This document shows, piece by piece, positions 1-9,540 of a stretch of 39,644 bases of DNA. The notes under the pieces were generated by a model. It had not been told where the DNA came from and did not search any database. It worked only from the letters and a program-made list of their open reading frames with translations. Numbering within the stretch: position 1 is the stretch's first letter; every line of letters begins with the position of its first letter. Source of the DNA: an uncultured Eubacteriales bacterium (GTDB lineage Bacteria; Bacillota; Clostridia; Christensenellales; Borkfalkiaceae); NCBI GenBank assembly GCA_900545325.1, contig UQZE01000003.1:1-39644 (forward strand), given 5' to 3'. The position numbers were made by a program, and so were the translations under genes.

Positions 1-2064
1 AAACAGATACCACGTTCCCTCGGGCGGCAAATCAGCCGGATCGGTCTTTACCGCAGTTATACTGTCTATATAAATAATGTAATCGCCTTCCCCGCACCAA
101 GAGTAAAACAGATGGTTATCGTTATATGCATCGTATTCTTCCAAGAGATTCGAAATATCCGCGGAATATTCCGTCCATTCAGTGGAAATATTCTGCGCCA
201 ACGGCAGGTATGCCGTCTTCCCGCCCTCAGGCATGAAACTCAGATTCACGCCGGGCTTGTTTGCCTTCAAGCGGAATACGATCTTATCGAACTGCTCGTA
301 ATATACTTTCGGAAATGCCGCGCGCCACAGAGTATGGTTGCTGTAATACTTTTCGCCGGGCGTTGTCGATTCCAAAACCAGTACGCCCTGCGCTCCGTCG
401 AATTCTTCCGCCCATCTGACGCTCGCGCCATCCCAACACCATGCTCCTTGCGAAGCATTGGTATCGAAGGAACACCACGTCCCGTAATCATAACGTTTCG
501 TTGCAAATATTCCGAATGCGGCAGTTTTTTCTCCGTTATAGGCGCTCTCCGCATACAGAGCAAACGCATCGTTTTCGCATAGCAACGTTTCGCCCGCTTC
601 GACGCTTTCCCCCGTGAACAGATCCACGACATAAACTTTCGAAACCCCGTCCACCACCGTTTCGCCGTCCTTCACGACGACGTCGGGAACAGCAGCCTCA
701 CTGCCTTTCTTAAACCAAAGATCCCCCTCAAATCCGCACGAAATCCCCTCCGCGACGATTCGATAGGACTTTACGGACTCCGACCTGTCTTCGGAATATA
801 CGCTCAGCAAATATACGCCGGAAACCTCCGCCGTAAACGACCCGTTTTCGACGGCGCTGACTTTTCCGCCGCTATAAACGCTCACTTTCGCGTTTTCGCC
901 CTGTATTCCGAAACGGATCTCCGCTCCGCCGACGTAACTCGCCTCGAGACCGGTAAGCGCAAGGTCGGATCTCGTTACCGCAAATATATCATCGACGAAT
1001 ACGCAAAAATCACCGGATGCGCTCTTGACGTCAAACAGGGGTACGGAACCGCTGTCCAACCGCGCCAGAAATACTCTGTATGTGCCGACGTATTCGCGCA
1101 AAATGCAAATTTCCGTCCATTCGTTGGCCGCGACCGTTTCCGTATGACTGCCGTAGGTAACCTCGGCCGTGTCGTCTTGCGAGGACGAGATATAGATCCA
1201 TGCGGAAATATATGCGTCGTTCCCGAGATCTTCCACGACATTCCCCATGTTGCGCGGTTCGAGATATAATCCCGTAGCGTTGCCGTTCCCCGCCTGGAAA
1301 AACGCCGAACCTTCCGAATCGCTCAAACGGCTGAACTTTACAAACGAGACCGTCGATTCTTCGCTTCCGCTGACCGCACGCATGGTATAGGAAACGCCGG
1401 CATCCTCACAGGCGTCGATCTCCGTCGTCGCTTTCGGCTCACGAGCAAAGACGAAAAATGTCGCTTCGGCGCGATTGCCGGATTCGTCCTCGGCAGTGAT
1501 ACGCAATTCGTATAATCCGCACGCATCGGGTACAAAACCATCTTCCGTGCTCTCGACGAGTTCTGTTTCCTCTCCGCAAAAATATACTTCTTTTACGGGC
1601 GTAAGATCTTTCCCCGAATCGTCCAAAACGGTGATCGACGGGTACATATACTTCACGCCGACTTCCGCAATATTGTTTCCGTCCGTGAGGATTACAGGTC
1701 TGCCTTCGTCTTTGACCGCCATGGTGACGGTCTTGATCGCTTCGCTCTCCAGCACGTGTGCCGTATAATGAATTTTATATCCCAGCACATCGACGACGTC
1801 AAACGCACCGTAAATCAGGGTGACGCTCTTTCCGTCCGATATGCGTTCTACGCGTATGCTCACTTCGTACTCGTTCCCATCGGCGTCCCTTGCCGTTTTT
1901 ACGGGGACTTCGTACGCCGTATCCAAAATAACGGTGATCTGTTCGTCTTCCCAGTCGAGAATCGTTATGTCTGATCCCGCTTTCTTACACCCTGCAAACG
2001 CGAAACAGACCGCGGCGCAAACACAGAGCACAATCATCAGAATATTACGTGTGTATGTTTTCAT
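1..2064 (-). CDS. Large multidomain surface lipoprotein, 3' end outside window
   Basis: I translated this strand from an ATG at 2064 and it stays open to base 1 (688 codons), so the C-terminus is missing. GGAGG sits 4 nt before the ATG and directly abuts the upstream gene's stop, which supports this start. Residues 1-26 are a lipoprotein signal (MKTYTRN, hydrophobic stretch, lipobox FAGC, Cys26). The rest is beta-rich: Ig-like segments up to about residue 230, a sandwich domain closing near residue 355 with FVDDIF, and another at about 525-670 with IYIDSI. Such 'LDNI'-type endings are typical of galactose-binding-like carbohydrate-binding folds. No catalytic motif was recognised. It is the last visible gene of the sugar ABC/GH123 operon, so a role in holding glycan at the cell surface is inferred. 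No exact family is assigned. Confidence 0.8.
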   Translation of the reverse strand, partial: MKTYTRNILMIVLCVCAAVCFAFAGCKKAGSDITILDWEDEQITVILDTAYEVPVKTARDADGNEYEVSIRVERISDGKSVTLIYGAFDVVDVLGYKIHYTAHVLESEAIKTVTMAVKDEGRPVILTDGNNIAEVGVKYMYPSITVLDDSGKDLTPVKEVYFCGEETELVESTEDGFVPDACGLYELRITAEDESGNRAEATFFVFAREPKATTEIDACEDAGVSYTMRAVSGSEESTVSFVKFSRLSDSEGSAFFQAGNGNATGLYLEPRNMGNVVEDLGNDAYISAWIYISSSQDDTAEVTYGSHTETVAANEWTEICILREYVGTYRVFLARLDSGSVPLFDVKSASGDFCVFVDDIFAVTRSDLALTGLEASYVGGAEIRFGIQGENAKVSVYSGGKVSAVENGSFTAEVSGVYLLSVYSEDRSESVKSYRIVAEGISCGFEGDLWFKKGSEAAVPDVVVKDGETVVDGVSKVYVVDLFTGESVEAGETLLCENDAFALYAESAYNGEKTAAFGIFATKRYDYGTWCSFDTNASQGAWCWDGASVRWAEEFDGAQGVLVLESTTPGEKYYSNHTLWRAAFPKVYYEQFDKIVFRLKANKPGVNLSFMPEGGKTAYLPLAQNISTEWTEYSADISNLLEEYDAYNDNHLFYSWCGEGDYIIYIDSITAVKTDPADLPPEGTWYLF

Positions 2065-2074
2065 TTTTCCTCCG

Positions 2075-3205
2075 TCAATCGACCTTTTCGATCCTTATAT
2101 TGTCCAGGAAAAACTCTCCCGACTCCGTCCCCGTGAAGTTCACCCACGAAAATCCGAATTTTTCCGGTTTCGTGAAGAAGTTCGGGAACGTTTCCAAAGA
2201 AGCGGAATACTCCACCCATTCTCCTTTTTGTGTATAAACGCCTCCCCAATCCATCACTTTTCCGCCGTAAAAATTCAATTCAAAGAGAAGTTTGATGTCC
2301 TTGCTCTGATAAATATCGAACTTCAGTTCATAATCGGAAAGCACTTTAAACCGCAAGGGATCGAACACTTCCAGCCACTGCTGCGAAAAGAATATCTGCA
2401 TCCACGTGGAACTGTTCACCGTAGTGGGATAATTCTCGATCCTCAATACGTTTTTCCCCGAAGGCGCCGTCAGACCGTAATCCGCCGCTTCCACGACTTC
2501 CAGAACAGGCAACGGCGCAGAGTTGTCCGCAGAGTAGGGCGAAACCAGCAACTTCTGGTACGCATATTCGAAATCTGCGACCTCAAAGACGTTTTCGGTA
2601 TTTTTCAGACGGATCTGCTGTTCTACCGTAGCGGGACTTTCCAGCATTTTTACGACGATATTGTCAAGATAAACCGACGGTGCGTTCTCCGCCGTACTGA
2701 CTTCGCCGAACATGACGTATAATCCTTCGCACTCCGCCAAATCGTACTGAATGGCGATCAGCGAATGTTCCACGGAAAATTCCACCGTATTCCAACCCGC
2801 CTTCAGCGCAAAATTCTGCGCCTCGTTCCTCAGTTCCGCTTTAGCGGAAAAATACACGCCCAGCTCTACGGAAAGCGCACGGTCCGTATAAAAGTCCAGT
2901 GAAAACGCCGATACTTTGGCCAAGTTGGAATATTCTTTTCCGCTGAATGACAAAAACATCAGCGGCTTTACGGAACTTGAGCCCATGGGACGCAATTTTA
3001 AAGAACATTTTCCGTCCGAAACATATTGCTCGTCGGTATTAAGCGAAATGATACCGAAATACTCGTTCATTTTCACCGATTCCAGTGAGTTTTCAAACGA
3101 ATATGCCTTTATTTCCGCGCCGCCTTCCTCCTTCTTTTCCGCACAGGAAGCGAAAAAGACAAAACAGCAGACGACGCTCATCAATAATACAGCGATTCTT
3201 TTCAT
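2075..3205 (-). CDS. Surface lipoprotein with two carbohydrate-binding-like sandwich domains
   Basis: This encodes a 376-residue protein. I chose the ATG at 3205 over an in-frame GTG at 3211 because GAGGTGG lies just before the ATG and would overlap the GTG. The signal peptide ends in lipobox FASC, Cys21. Two similar beta-sandwich domains follow. The first ends near residue 190 with YLDNIVVKM, the second at the C-terminus with FLDNIRIEK. Each has the aromatic, Asn- and Asp-rich look of galactose-binding-like domains. No enzyme motif is visible. The gene lies 7 nt after the GH123-like lipoprotein gene and its stop touches the next gene's ribosome site, so it is operonic. It probably presents glycan to the neighbouring hydrolases or transporter; that is inferred from context. 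It could also be a structural surface protein. Confidence 0.75.
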   Translation of the reverse strand: MKRIAVLLMSVVCCFVFFASCAEKKEEGGAEIKAYSFENSLESVKMNEYFGIISLNTDEQYVSDGKCSLKLRPMGSSSVKPLMFLSFSGKEYSNLAKVSAFSLDFYTDRALSVELGVYFSAKAELRNEAQNFALKAGWNTVEFSVEHSLIAIQYDLAECEGLYVMFGEVSTAENAPSVYLDNIVVKMLESPATVEQQIRLKNTENVFEVADFEYAYQKLLVSPYSADNSAPLPVLEVVEAADYGLTAPSGKNVLRIENYPTTVNSSTWMQIFFSQQWLEVFDPLRFKVLSDYELKFDIYQSKDIKLLFELNFYGGKVMDWGGVYTQKGEWVEYSASLETFPNFFTKPEKFGFSWVNFTGTESGEFFLDNIRIEKVD

Positions 3206-3212
3206 ATCCACC

Positions 3213-5630
3213 TCACGCGATCACTTTGAGGATCTCTACAGGACTGCTCCCCGCGATCTTGATCTCGATCTCGGTGACCTTTCCTTTATTCGACCAGTTG
3301 ACCGTCGGGAACATATCCAGATCGATCGTGTTCTCCCCTGCGGAAAGTATTCCGCTCAGCAACTGCACTTTGCCGAACCCCGTATATGTGACATACACCT
3401 GATATGCCGCGTCGGTTGTCCCGAGATACTTCAAATCAATCTTATACGACTCCGTATCCGCATCGATCTCCGATATGCTTTCGTGCAGAAGCGACAGTCG
3501 GCTGTCTTCCCCTTCCTTGAAAGTGAACCTCCACGCGCCGTCGATCAGCGTTACATTCTCGTAATTTCCGCCGAAATCCTCTTCCGTGAAACTCTCTGCG
3601 GCAAGGCTGATCTGTTTTTTGCCCAAATATAGCCTGATCTCAGAAGTCACTCCGTCCGAAACGGCTTTCGCTTCGAAATAGTTTTCCTCTTTATCCATCA
3701 TACAATTCACGCTTGCCGTACCATCGAAGGATTCGTATTTTTCGCCGTTCAGCGTCACTTCGCTGCCGCTCTCCGCCCGAACGGTGAACGAATAGCGGTT
3801 CATACCGTCCTCGTCGATCTCAGTCGTCACGGACGAGATCATCAGTTTCGACGGCGACAACGCCGCTTCCAGCAATTCCAGCAACGTTTTCCGCGCGCTT
3901 TCGAAGGCACTTGCTTCGCCAATCATCTCCGTACCCTGATAAACTGAATCAGTAAAAAATCCGATAATCGACGACGCGTCGCATCCCGCTTTTTCGTAGC
4001 AGTCTTTCAATAACCGTATCAGTTCATAATCTTCATTTCCGTCCAAGATCGCCGACATGCGCAGCGAAGAAACAGGACCGTCGACGCCGTACGGTTTACC
4101 GGGATAGATCAAAAGTCCGTCCCCGTTTGCCCCGGATCCGGAATCGATCGATGCATAAGGATCCTCCGCGTTGACGTTATTCAACATATAATAATTCGTA
4201 CACCAATATAAATTTCCCGTCACTCCGTACTGCGCCATCATCCAGCCGATCGAATTTGCGCTTACGAGAGTATCATCGATATGATACGAAGGATAGGGCG
4301 CATTCGGCGTATTGCAACCGTACCACCATTTTTCGCTTCCCGCGATCAAGTCGTACTGCGCGCGCTGTTCTTCCGTGTTGTAATCGTCGAACTTCGGTGC
4401 CAGGCATACGTTTTTCCCTTCATAGGTAAACAGCGTTCCGTCTTCGTTCTTCATCGGTTCGGTCATGCGGAATTCGTTTCCGTAATAATCGGTGATGATG
4501 TGAGGCGTCTTCCTGATGCTCTCGATGATCTTTGCACCGAGTTCCGTATCGAAACGCGGATCTTCCGAAAGTCTTGTCGCGAGTTCTCCGATCACGCTGT
4601 CGAACAAATCGATATTGTGCTGGATATGCGCCCCCGTATATGTCACGTAAAAAGGCTCGTCTATCGGCCAGTCGTAAAGTACCGCTTTTTCGTTGAGATC
4701 AACGCCGTTTTCCAGCCCCGTCACCGCAAGCGCTTCCAGGCTTTTCGTAACAGTTTCGGGATTGAAACACCCGTATCCGTTCAACATCGTCATCCCTCCT
4801 TGTACGGCGATCGTCCTGTTGCCTTTTCTATCATATTCCAATGCTTTTTCCGCGAAGTTCGTATAATCGCCGTCCTCCGTCACAAACGAAAAATCGGCGT
4901 TTAAACGATGCTTTAAGAAAAAATCCGCATATTTATCCTGCATCTCCGCCGAAGAGTCCAGTTCGAATTCCTTTCTCAAATGTTCGTTGACGGTAAACCA
5001 ACTCTTCGACGTCGTTTCGTCGGGAAGCAAAACGTCGTACACTCTGAGCGAAACGCCGACGGTCTTCGACATATTCCCGACTTTCACCGTAGCCGTCCCT
5101 CCGTACAGTCCCTGAACCGCATCCTCGGGAATAAAAAACTCCAGCCATGCGCCGCCGTTTTTATTTTTTCCGACCTTGTTCAAACCGTACGTCACTGCGT
5201 TGCTCTGCGGTACGATCGCATCGGGATATTCACCAGTCGGCGCGCCGTTTCCGTGATAGTTGCGCGTGAGAAAAACATATTTCTGGATATATACGGAAAA
5301 ATTTTCCTTTCCGATCACCGTATTGTTTTCTTTGTTTACCAGGTCACTCAGTTCCACCGTAAAATACAACTCTTTTTCCGCGCTGACAATGATCTGTCCC
5401 GTCTCGTATTCGTTCCTCGCCGCATATAACTCTATTGTGTCTGTTGCGATGTCGGCATATATGCTCTCTTCTTTATCGGACAATATCTTGCTTGTGGCAG
5501 GTGCACTCCATACCGTAAAATCCTGCTCCGTGTATTGCTCCGTCGACTTTTCGTTCACACAGCCGCTCAATCCTAAAATAAAAGCCGCAAGCACTATTGC
5601 CGCGCGTTTATATAAAATATCCTTTTTCAA
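3213..5630 (-). CDS. GH123-like (DUF4091) glycoside hydrolase, lipoprotein
   Basis: This encodes 805 residues. Translation is assigned to a TTG at 5630: AAGGAG lies 8 nt upstream, and this start gives a clean lipoprotein signal (lipobox LSGC, Cys24). Upstream in-frame codons only overlap the previous gene. Residues about 50-200 match the N-terminal sandwich of the GH123 family. Residues 210-560 match the catalytic barrel, with the acid pair Asp324-Glu325 in DWPIDEP, then WWYGCNTPNAPYP, a QYGVTGNLYW segment and the closing block IYPGKPYG...GNEDYEL. In known GH123 enzymes an Asp-Glu pair performs substrate-assisted cleavage of N-acetyl-beta-galactosaminides. Residues after about 600 form further beta domains. 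Specificity here cannot be read from sequence. It should act outside the cell, anchored to the membrane. Confidence 0.85.
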   Translation of the reverse strand: MKKDILYKRAAIVLAAFILGLSGCVNEKSTEQYTEQDFTVWSAPATSKILSDKEESIYADIATDTIELYAARNEYETGQIIVSAEKELYFTVELSDLVNKENNTVIGKENFSVYIQKYVFLTRNYHGNGAPTGEYPDAIVPQSNAVTYGLNKVGKNKNGGAWLEFFIPEDAVQGLYGGTATVKVGNMSKTVGVSLRVYDVLLPDETTSKSWFTVNEHLRKEFELDSSAEMQDKYADFFLKHRLNADFSFVTEDGDYTNFAEKALEYDRKGNRTIAVQGGMTMLNGYGCFNPETVTKSLEALAVTGLENGVDLNEKAVLYDWPIDEPFYVTYTGAHIQHNIDLFDSVIGELATRLSEDPRFDTELGAKIIESIRKTPHIITDYYGNEFRMTEPMKNEDGTLFTYEGKNVCLAPKFDDYNTEEQRAQYDLIAGSEKWWYGCNTPNAPYPSYHIDDTLVSANSIGWMMAQYGVTGNLYWCTNYYMLNNVNAEDPYASIDSGSGANGDGLLIYPGKPYGVDGPVSSLRMSAILDGNEDYELIRLLKDCYEKAGCDASSIIGFFTDSVYQGTEMIGEASAFESARKTLLELLEAALSPSKLMISSVTTEIDEDGMNRYSFTVRAESGSEVTLNGEKYESFDGTASVNCMMDKEENYFEAKAVSDGVTSEIRLYLGKKQISLAAESFTEEDFGGNYENVTLIDGAWRFTFKEGEDSRLSLLHESISEIDADTESYKIDLKYLGTTDAAYQVYVTYTGFGKVQLLSGILSAGENTIDLDMFPTVNWSNKGKVTEIEIKIAGSSPVEILKVIA

Positions 5631-5644
5631 TCTCGTTTCTCCTT

Positions 5645-7912
5645 TTATCTGTCGAGATAAATCTCGCCGATTCCCGTTTCCACCTTGTCTTCGAAACGGA
5701 TCTCCAGTTGCGCGAAAGATCCGCCCGCACGCGAAGGATCGCAGCAAATCCTGTTCCAGCCGTCTTTCAGCGTGTGTTGCGCGATCGTTTTTCCGCGCGC
5801 ATAAATCGTACAACCGTTCATTTTACAACTGCGGATCTCCAACGCCAACCCGTCCGTTTCGCTTACGATTTCGCCGAGATCGATCTTCAAAGAAGTTTCG
5901 TCGCTCGGTTTTACCTTAATCTCTCTGCGGATATCGTCCTCTTCCAAATATAATTCCTTCGCGTCGGTCACTGCTTTTTTTTCGTACAGCGTTTCGTGCA
6001 GGATGACTTTCAATCCTCTGCCGTTGAAGATCTCCGCGTCACGGACGCATCCGCCGTTTACCGCAGAAAGCCTCAGCCATTTTCCCCGCGCATACGCCCG
6101 TTTGAACGTATACCTTTCTCCCGTTTCCGGGACTTCTTCCCCGTCGCAAAAAACGCGTGTTCCCCCATCCGCACGGACAACGTAAGTTACGCCGTCTTTT
6201 TCCGGATAAGTTTCCACAGTCAATCGCGCGTCGCTTCTTGCCATCTCAAACAATCGTATCGCACTTTCCCGCACACGGTCGAAGGAATACGAAAACGAAT
6301 CGATCTTCGCCCCGTCGTACAGACACGCCGTCAGCCGTCCGAGGATGCCTTCCGCCGATACGCCGTGCGACGCATATTCTTCATACAAGAGGCGCAACAT
6401 GTCGTAATCGCGATGCCCCTCTCTAATCTGCTTGAGACGATAACTGCCGACCGGTCCAAATATACCGTACGGTGTACCGGGATAGATGATCACACCCTCT
6501 CCGTTTGCGCCGAACCCGCGGTGCGCCGTGTCATAAGGATCATCCACAAACAACGGCTTTCCCGTCGTATTGACTTCGTTTGCGTAGTTGGTCACCCAAT
6601 AGAGGTTTCCTCGCACGCCGTACTGCGCCATCATCCATGATATGACGCGCGGACTGAATCCCGCATCGTCTATATGGTAGCCGGGATAAGGTGCGTTCGG
6701 CGTATTGCAGCCGTACCACCACACGTCCTGGCACTCTTTATACGGACGCCGAAGCGAATCTTCGTCGTAACCGTCGTATTTCGGGCATAACGTTACTTCG
6801 GAAAGTCTGTATTCATACGGCTTTCCCTCAGCGTCGAATTGCTTTGCGCGTCTGCCGTAAGGTTTTATCAGATAGTCGGTGATAATATGCGGAAGCGCGG
6901 ATACAGAAGCAACGATCCCTTTTCCGTAATTGCATGAAAAATCTTTATTGCGCGCACATTTTTCAAGTACGTTGTCGACGGCTTTCAGAAATCGAGAAAC
7001 GGATCCCGAGATCTGCCCGGCGGGAAAGGTACCGCAGAACGGTTCGTCGATTATCCAGTCGTAAAACACGGTATGCGCGACGAGATTGATCCCGCACGAA
7101 AGACTCCTTTTCGCCAACGCGTATAGCGCGTTTTCAAAATATTGCGCGTCGAAATATTTCACGCCGTTTTCGAAAGTTTCAAACGATACGATGCCGATCG
7201 TCGAGGACCCTTCCCTCACGCTCGCCTCCGCTTTCTCACAAAAGGCTTCTATGCCCGCTTCGCTGTTTTCGTACTTTCTCAAGATCTCCGTCTGCGATAT
7301 ATAATGCTTCTGAAGATAATGCAAATATGCATCGTAAACGGCATCCGGATCGCCCGTTTCAAACTTTTCCATGTGCTGTGCATTCGTATGAAACAGCGTT
7401 CTCACGCCCGTCCCGTCCGGCAAAACAATATCCGAAATCTCCAACCGCACTTCCACCGAATAGTCTTCATCCGCTTTGATCAAGATTTGCCCCGTATATT
7501 TGCCCGCACGGGCTTCTTTAGGCACGCGAATTTCCGCCACAATACCGGCATTCTGCTTTCCGACTGTGTTTTCGCCGTGACATACCGCCGCATCGTAAGG
7601 CAAAAGCGCGTCGGGATAATTGCCCGGGATATATCCGTTTTTCTGCCAGTTTTTATCCACGAAAATCGGCTTTTCGATATATACGGTTATATTTCCCGCC
7701 GAAAAAACTTCCCCGCTTTCGGAACGAAGATCGGATGTTTCCACAAAATATTCGCGTCTTTTCCCATCTTCCGAGGAAAGTACGATCTGCCCACATTCCC
7801 ATGCGTTCCTGACTGACAATACCGAAAGAACCGGCGTTTGCTCGCCCCGTAAGTCCGCGTCCAGACAAGGCTTTACGGACATCGTCCCTGCATGAATTTT
7901 AATCGCGCCCAT
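5645..7912 (-). CDS. GH123-like (DUF4091) glycoside hydrolase, no signal peptide
   Basis: This encodes 755 residues. The ATG at 7912 overlaps the stop of the solute-binding-protein gene (TGATG), which suggests translational coupling. A TTG 36 nt upstream would lie inside that gene and has no ribosome site. It is a clear paralogue of the next gene in the operon: N-terminal sandwich about 25-170, barrel with Asp289-Glu290 in DWIIDEP, WWYGCNTPNAPYP, QYGVRGNLYW, IYPGTPYG, and a C-terminal beta domain ending in GEIYLDR. Unlike its partner it starts without any hydrophobic segment, so it is probably cytoplasmic. That suggests a two-step scheme with one enzyme outside and one acting on imported oligosaccharides. 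The substrate is unknown; an N-acetylhexosaminide is the family expectation. Confidence 0.83.
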   Translation of the reverse strand: MGAIKIHAGTMSVKPCLDADLRGEQTPVLSVLSVRNAWECGQIVLSSEDGKRREYFVETSDLRSESGEVFSAGNITVYIEKPIFVDKNWQKNGYIPGNYPDALLPYDAAVCHGENTVGKQNAGIVAEIRVPKEARAGKYTGQILIKADEDYSVEVRLEISDIVLPDGTGVRTLFHTNAQHMEKFETGDPDAVYDAYLHYLQKHYISQTEILRKYENSEAGIEAFCEKAEASVREGSSTIGIVSFETFENGVKYFDAQYFENALYALAKRSLSCGINLVAHTVFYDWIIDEPFCGTFPAGQISGSVSRFLKAVDNVLEKCARNKDFSCNYGKGIVASVSALPHIITDYLIKPYGRRAKQFDAEGKPYEYRLSEVTLCPKYDGYDEDSLRRPYKECQDVWWYGCNTPNAPYPGYHIDDAGFSPRVISWMMAQYGVRGNLYWVTNYANEVNTTGKPLFVDDPYDTAHRGFGANGEGVIIYPGTPYGIFGPVGSYRLKQIREGHRDYDMLRLLYEEYASHGVSAEGILGRLTACLYDGAKIDSFSYSFDRVRESAIRLFEMARSDARLTVETYPEKDGVTYVVRADGGTRVFCDGEEVPETGERYTFKRAYARGKWLRLSAVNGGCVRDAEIFNGRGLKVILHETLYEKKAVTDAKELYLEEDDIRREIKVKPSDETSLKIDLGEIVSETDGLALEIRSCKMNGCTIYARGKTIAQHTLKDGWNRICCDPSRAGGSFAQLEIRFEDKVETGIGEIYLDR

Positions 7913-9528
7913 CAGTTCAATCCCGCTTTCATCAAAAGATTTTGCCAAGCTTTATTGTTATTGTCCGTCCAATACGCCTTCGTATCGCCGATCACTTTTT
8001 CTGCTGTCAGAGAATCGTCAGACATAAACGCCTGATCGATCGCCGCGTATTTTGCCAGCAACGGCGTCAGACCGTAGGTCGCCAACGGCGCATTGCCGTA
8101 ATACAACAGATCCGTCCCGTCTGCATGCAGATAATCGGAAACCTGACTCTGTATCATAAACGTGTTTTTACTTTCGCTCATCAGTCGATTATAGGTATCG
8201 GGAGCGTTCGTTTTCAGTTCAAACTCGAACGGCAACAGTCCTCCGCCCGTATTCATGGCGTAAATCTCATTCGCGCGGTCTGTCGCCATGAACCGCAAAA
8301 AATCCACGGCGATCTCTTTTCCCAACGCATAGGACGGAATGGCTCCCGTCGCATTGATAGCGTCCGGCGCGGCAATGATGTTGCGCGCCTGCTTCACGCG
8401 GTCGAAATCTTTCTGTGAAACGGAAGTGTCCGTCGGCGAAGTCTTTCCCGCATCGATATCGTCGATCACTGCGGACAGAGCGGCATCGTTTTTGATCGTC
8501 GGCGTCTGATCAATAATGGAACTCACTACGGGTGGACGCATCATACCGATCGTATAATCGTATCCCTTTTCGATAAATCCTTGCGCCAGATCGTGCATTT
8601 CATACGAAAACCATTCGCCGTTGCACATGATCAGACCTTCTCCCGTCAGCAACCGCGATTGTCCTGCCATGAATTCATAGGTCATCGAACTACGGTCGAA
8701 ATATCCACTGCTTTCGCTGAACAGTCGGTCATACACCTCAGCGGATTCTATCAGCCCCTGCTGATCGAATACGTTGACGGAATTCGCGATGCCCTCCTCG
8801 TCGATGCCGTGATAAAAATCGCGGTATCCGTCCGAACCTTCGTACTGCGCCCACCAAACGGGAAACAAGCGGTCGATGTAACTGACCTTCGACGCGATGA
8901 TGGCTTCCGTTTTCGGATACAGGAAGTTTTGTCCTTCCATGTTCTTAATCTTTTCGCAGAGTGCAAACAGTTCTTCCGTGGTGTTCGGCACTTTCAGTCC
9001 CAGTCCTTCGAACAGCGTTTGATTATAACAAAGACCGATCATTCCGTTACTGTAAGACGTCGTGTAATGTCTGAACTCTTGCGAAAAGGGATCCGGATAA
9101 TATGCAAGCGCCTGATACATCGCGGGAATCATCTTGTCTTTATACAAAACGCCTTCCCCCGGCACCTCCGAATTATACAGCACGTCCGTCAGATCGATCA
9201 CGTACTCCGTTCCCGCAAAATATCTCAGATCCGACGCGAAAAACAGATCGACGGTATTTCTTCCTTCCGCGGGAATCAGTCCCGCAGCGTATGTCTGTTC
9301 GTCGTTCGTATTGAATTCCGTTTGTAGGTCGGGATATTTTTCTTTCACCCAATCGAGCGTCTCAAACTCCGCAAGCAGTTCTTCCATCCATTCGGCACCG
9401 TAACCAGCATTCCAAACGTACACTTCCAGCACGTTTTCCCCTTCCAGCGAACCGCGTTTACACCCTACACTTACAAAAACAAAAAACAATGCCATCGCCA
9501 AAACAGCAAATTTCGTAAACTTTTTCAT
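7912..9528 (-). CDS. ABC transporter sugar-binding lipoprotein
   Basis: This encodes a 538-residue extracellular solute-binding protein of the carbohydrate-uptake (family 1) type. AGGAGG lies 4 nt before the ATG and abuts the permease stop codon. The signal peptide ends in lipobox SVGC, Cys23. Family features include the SNGMIGLCYNQTLFEGLGL segment, where these proteins switch lobes, and the GGGLLPFEFEL region near the C-terminal hinge. It would capture an oligosaccharide at the membrane and deliver it to the two permeases encoded just upstream. At 538 residues it is longer than the usual 400-450, as in many clostridial homologues for large glycans. The ligand cannot be deduced; the GH123-like genes that follow point to an amino-sugar oligosaccharide. 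Confidence 0.88.
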   Translation of the reverse strand: MKKFTKFAVLAMALFFVFVSVGCKRGSLEGENVLEVYVWNAGYGAEWMEELLAEFETLDWVKEKYPDLQTEFNTNDEQTYAAGLIPAEGRNTVDLFFASDLRYFAGTEYVIDLTDVLYNSEVPGEGVLYKDKMIPAMYQALAYYPDPFSQEFRHYTTSYSNGMIGLCYNQTLFEGLGLKVPNTTEELFALCEKIKNMEGQNFLYPKTEAIIASKVSYIDRLFPVWWAQYEGSDGYRDFYHGIDEEGIANSVNVFDQQGLIESAEVYDRLFSESSGYFDRSSMTYEFMAGQSRLLTGEGLIMCNGEWFSYEMHDLAQGFIEKGYDYTIGMMRPPVVSSIIDQTPTIKNDAALSAVIDDIDAGKTSPTDTSVSQKDFDRVKQARNIIAAPDAINATGAIPSYALGKEIAVDFLRFMATDRANEIYAMNTGGGLLPFEFELKTNAPDTYNRLMSESKNTFMIQSQVSDYLHADGTDLLYYGNAPLATYGLTPLLAKYAAIDQAFMSDDSLTAEKVIGDTKAYWTDNNNKAWQNLLMKAGLN

Positions 9529-9540
9529 ATTTCCTCCTAA

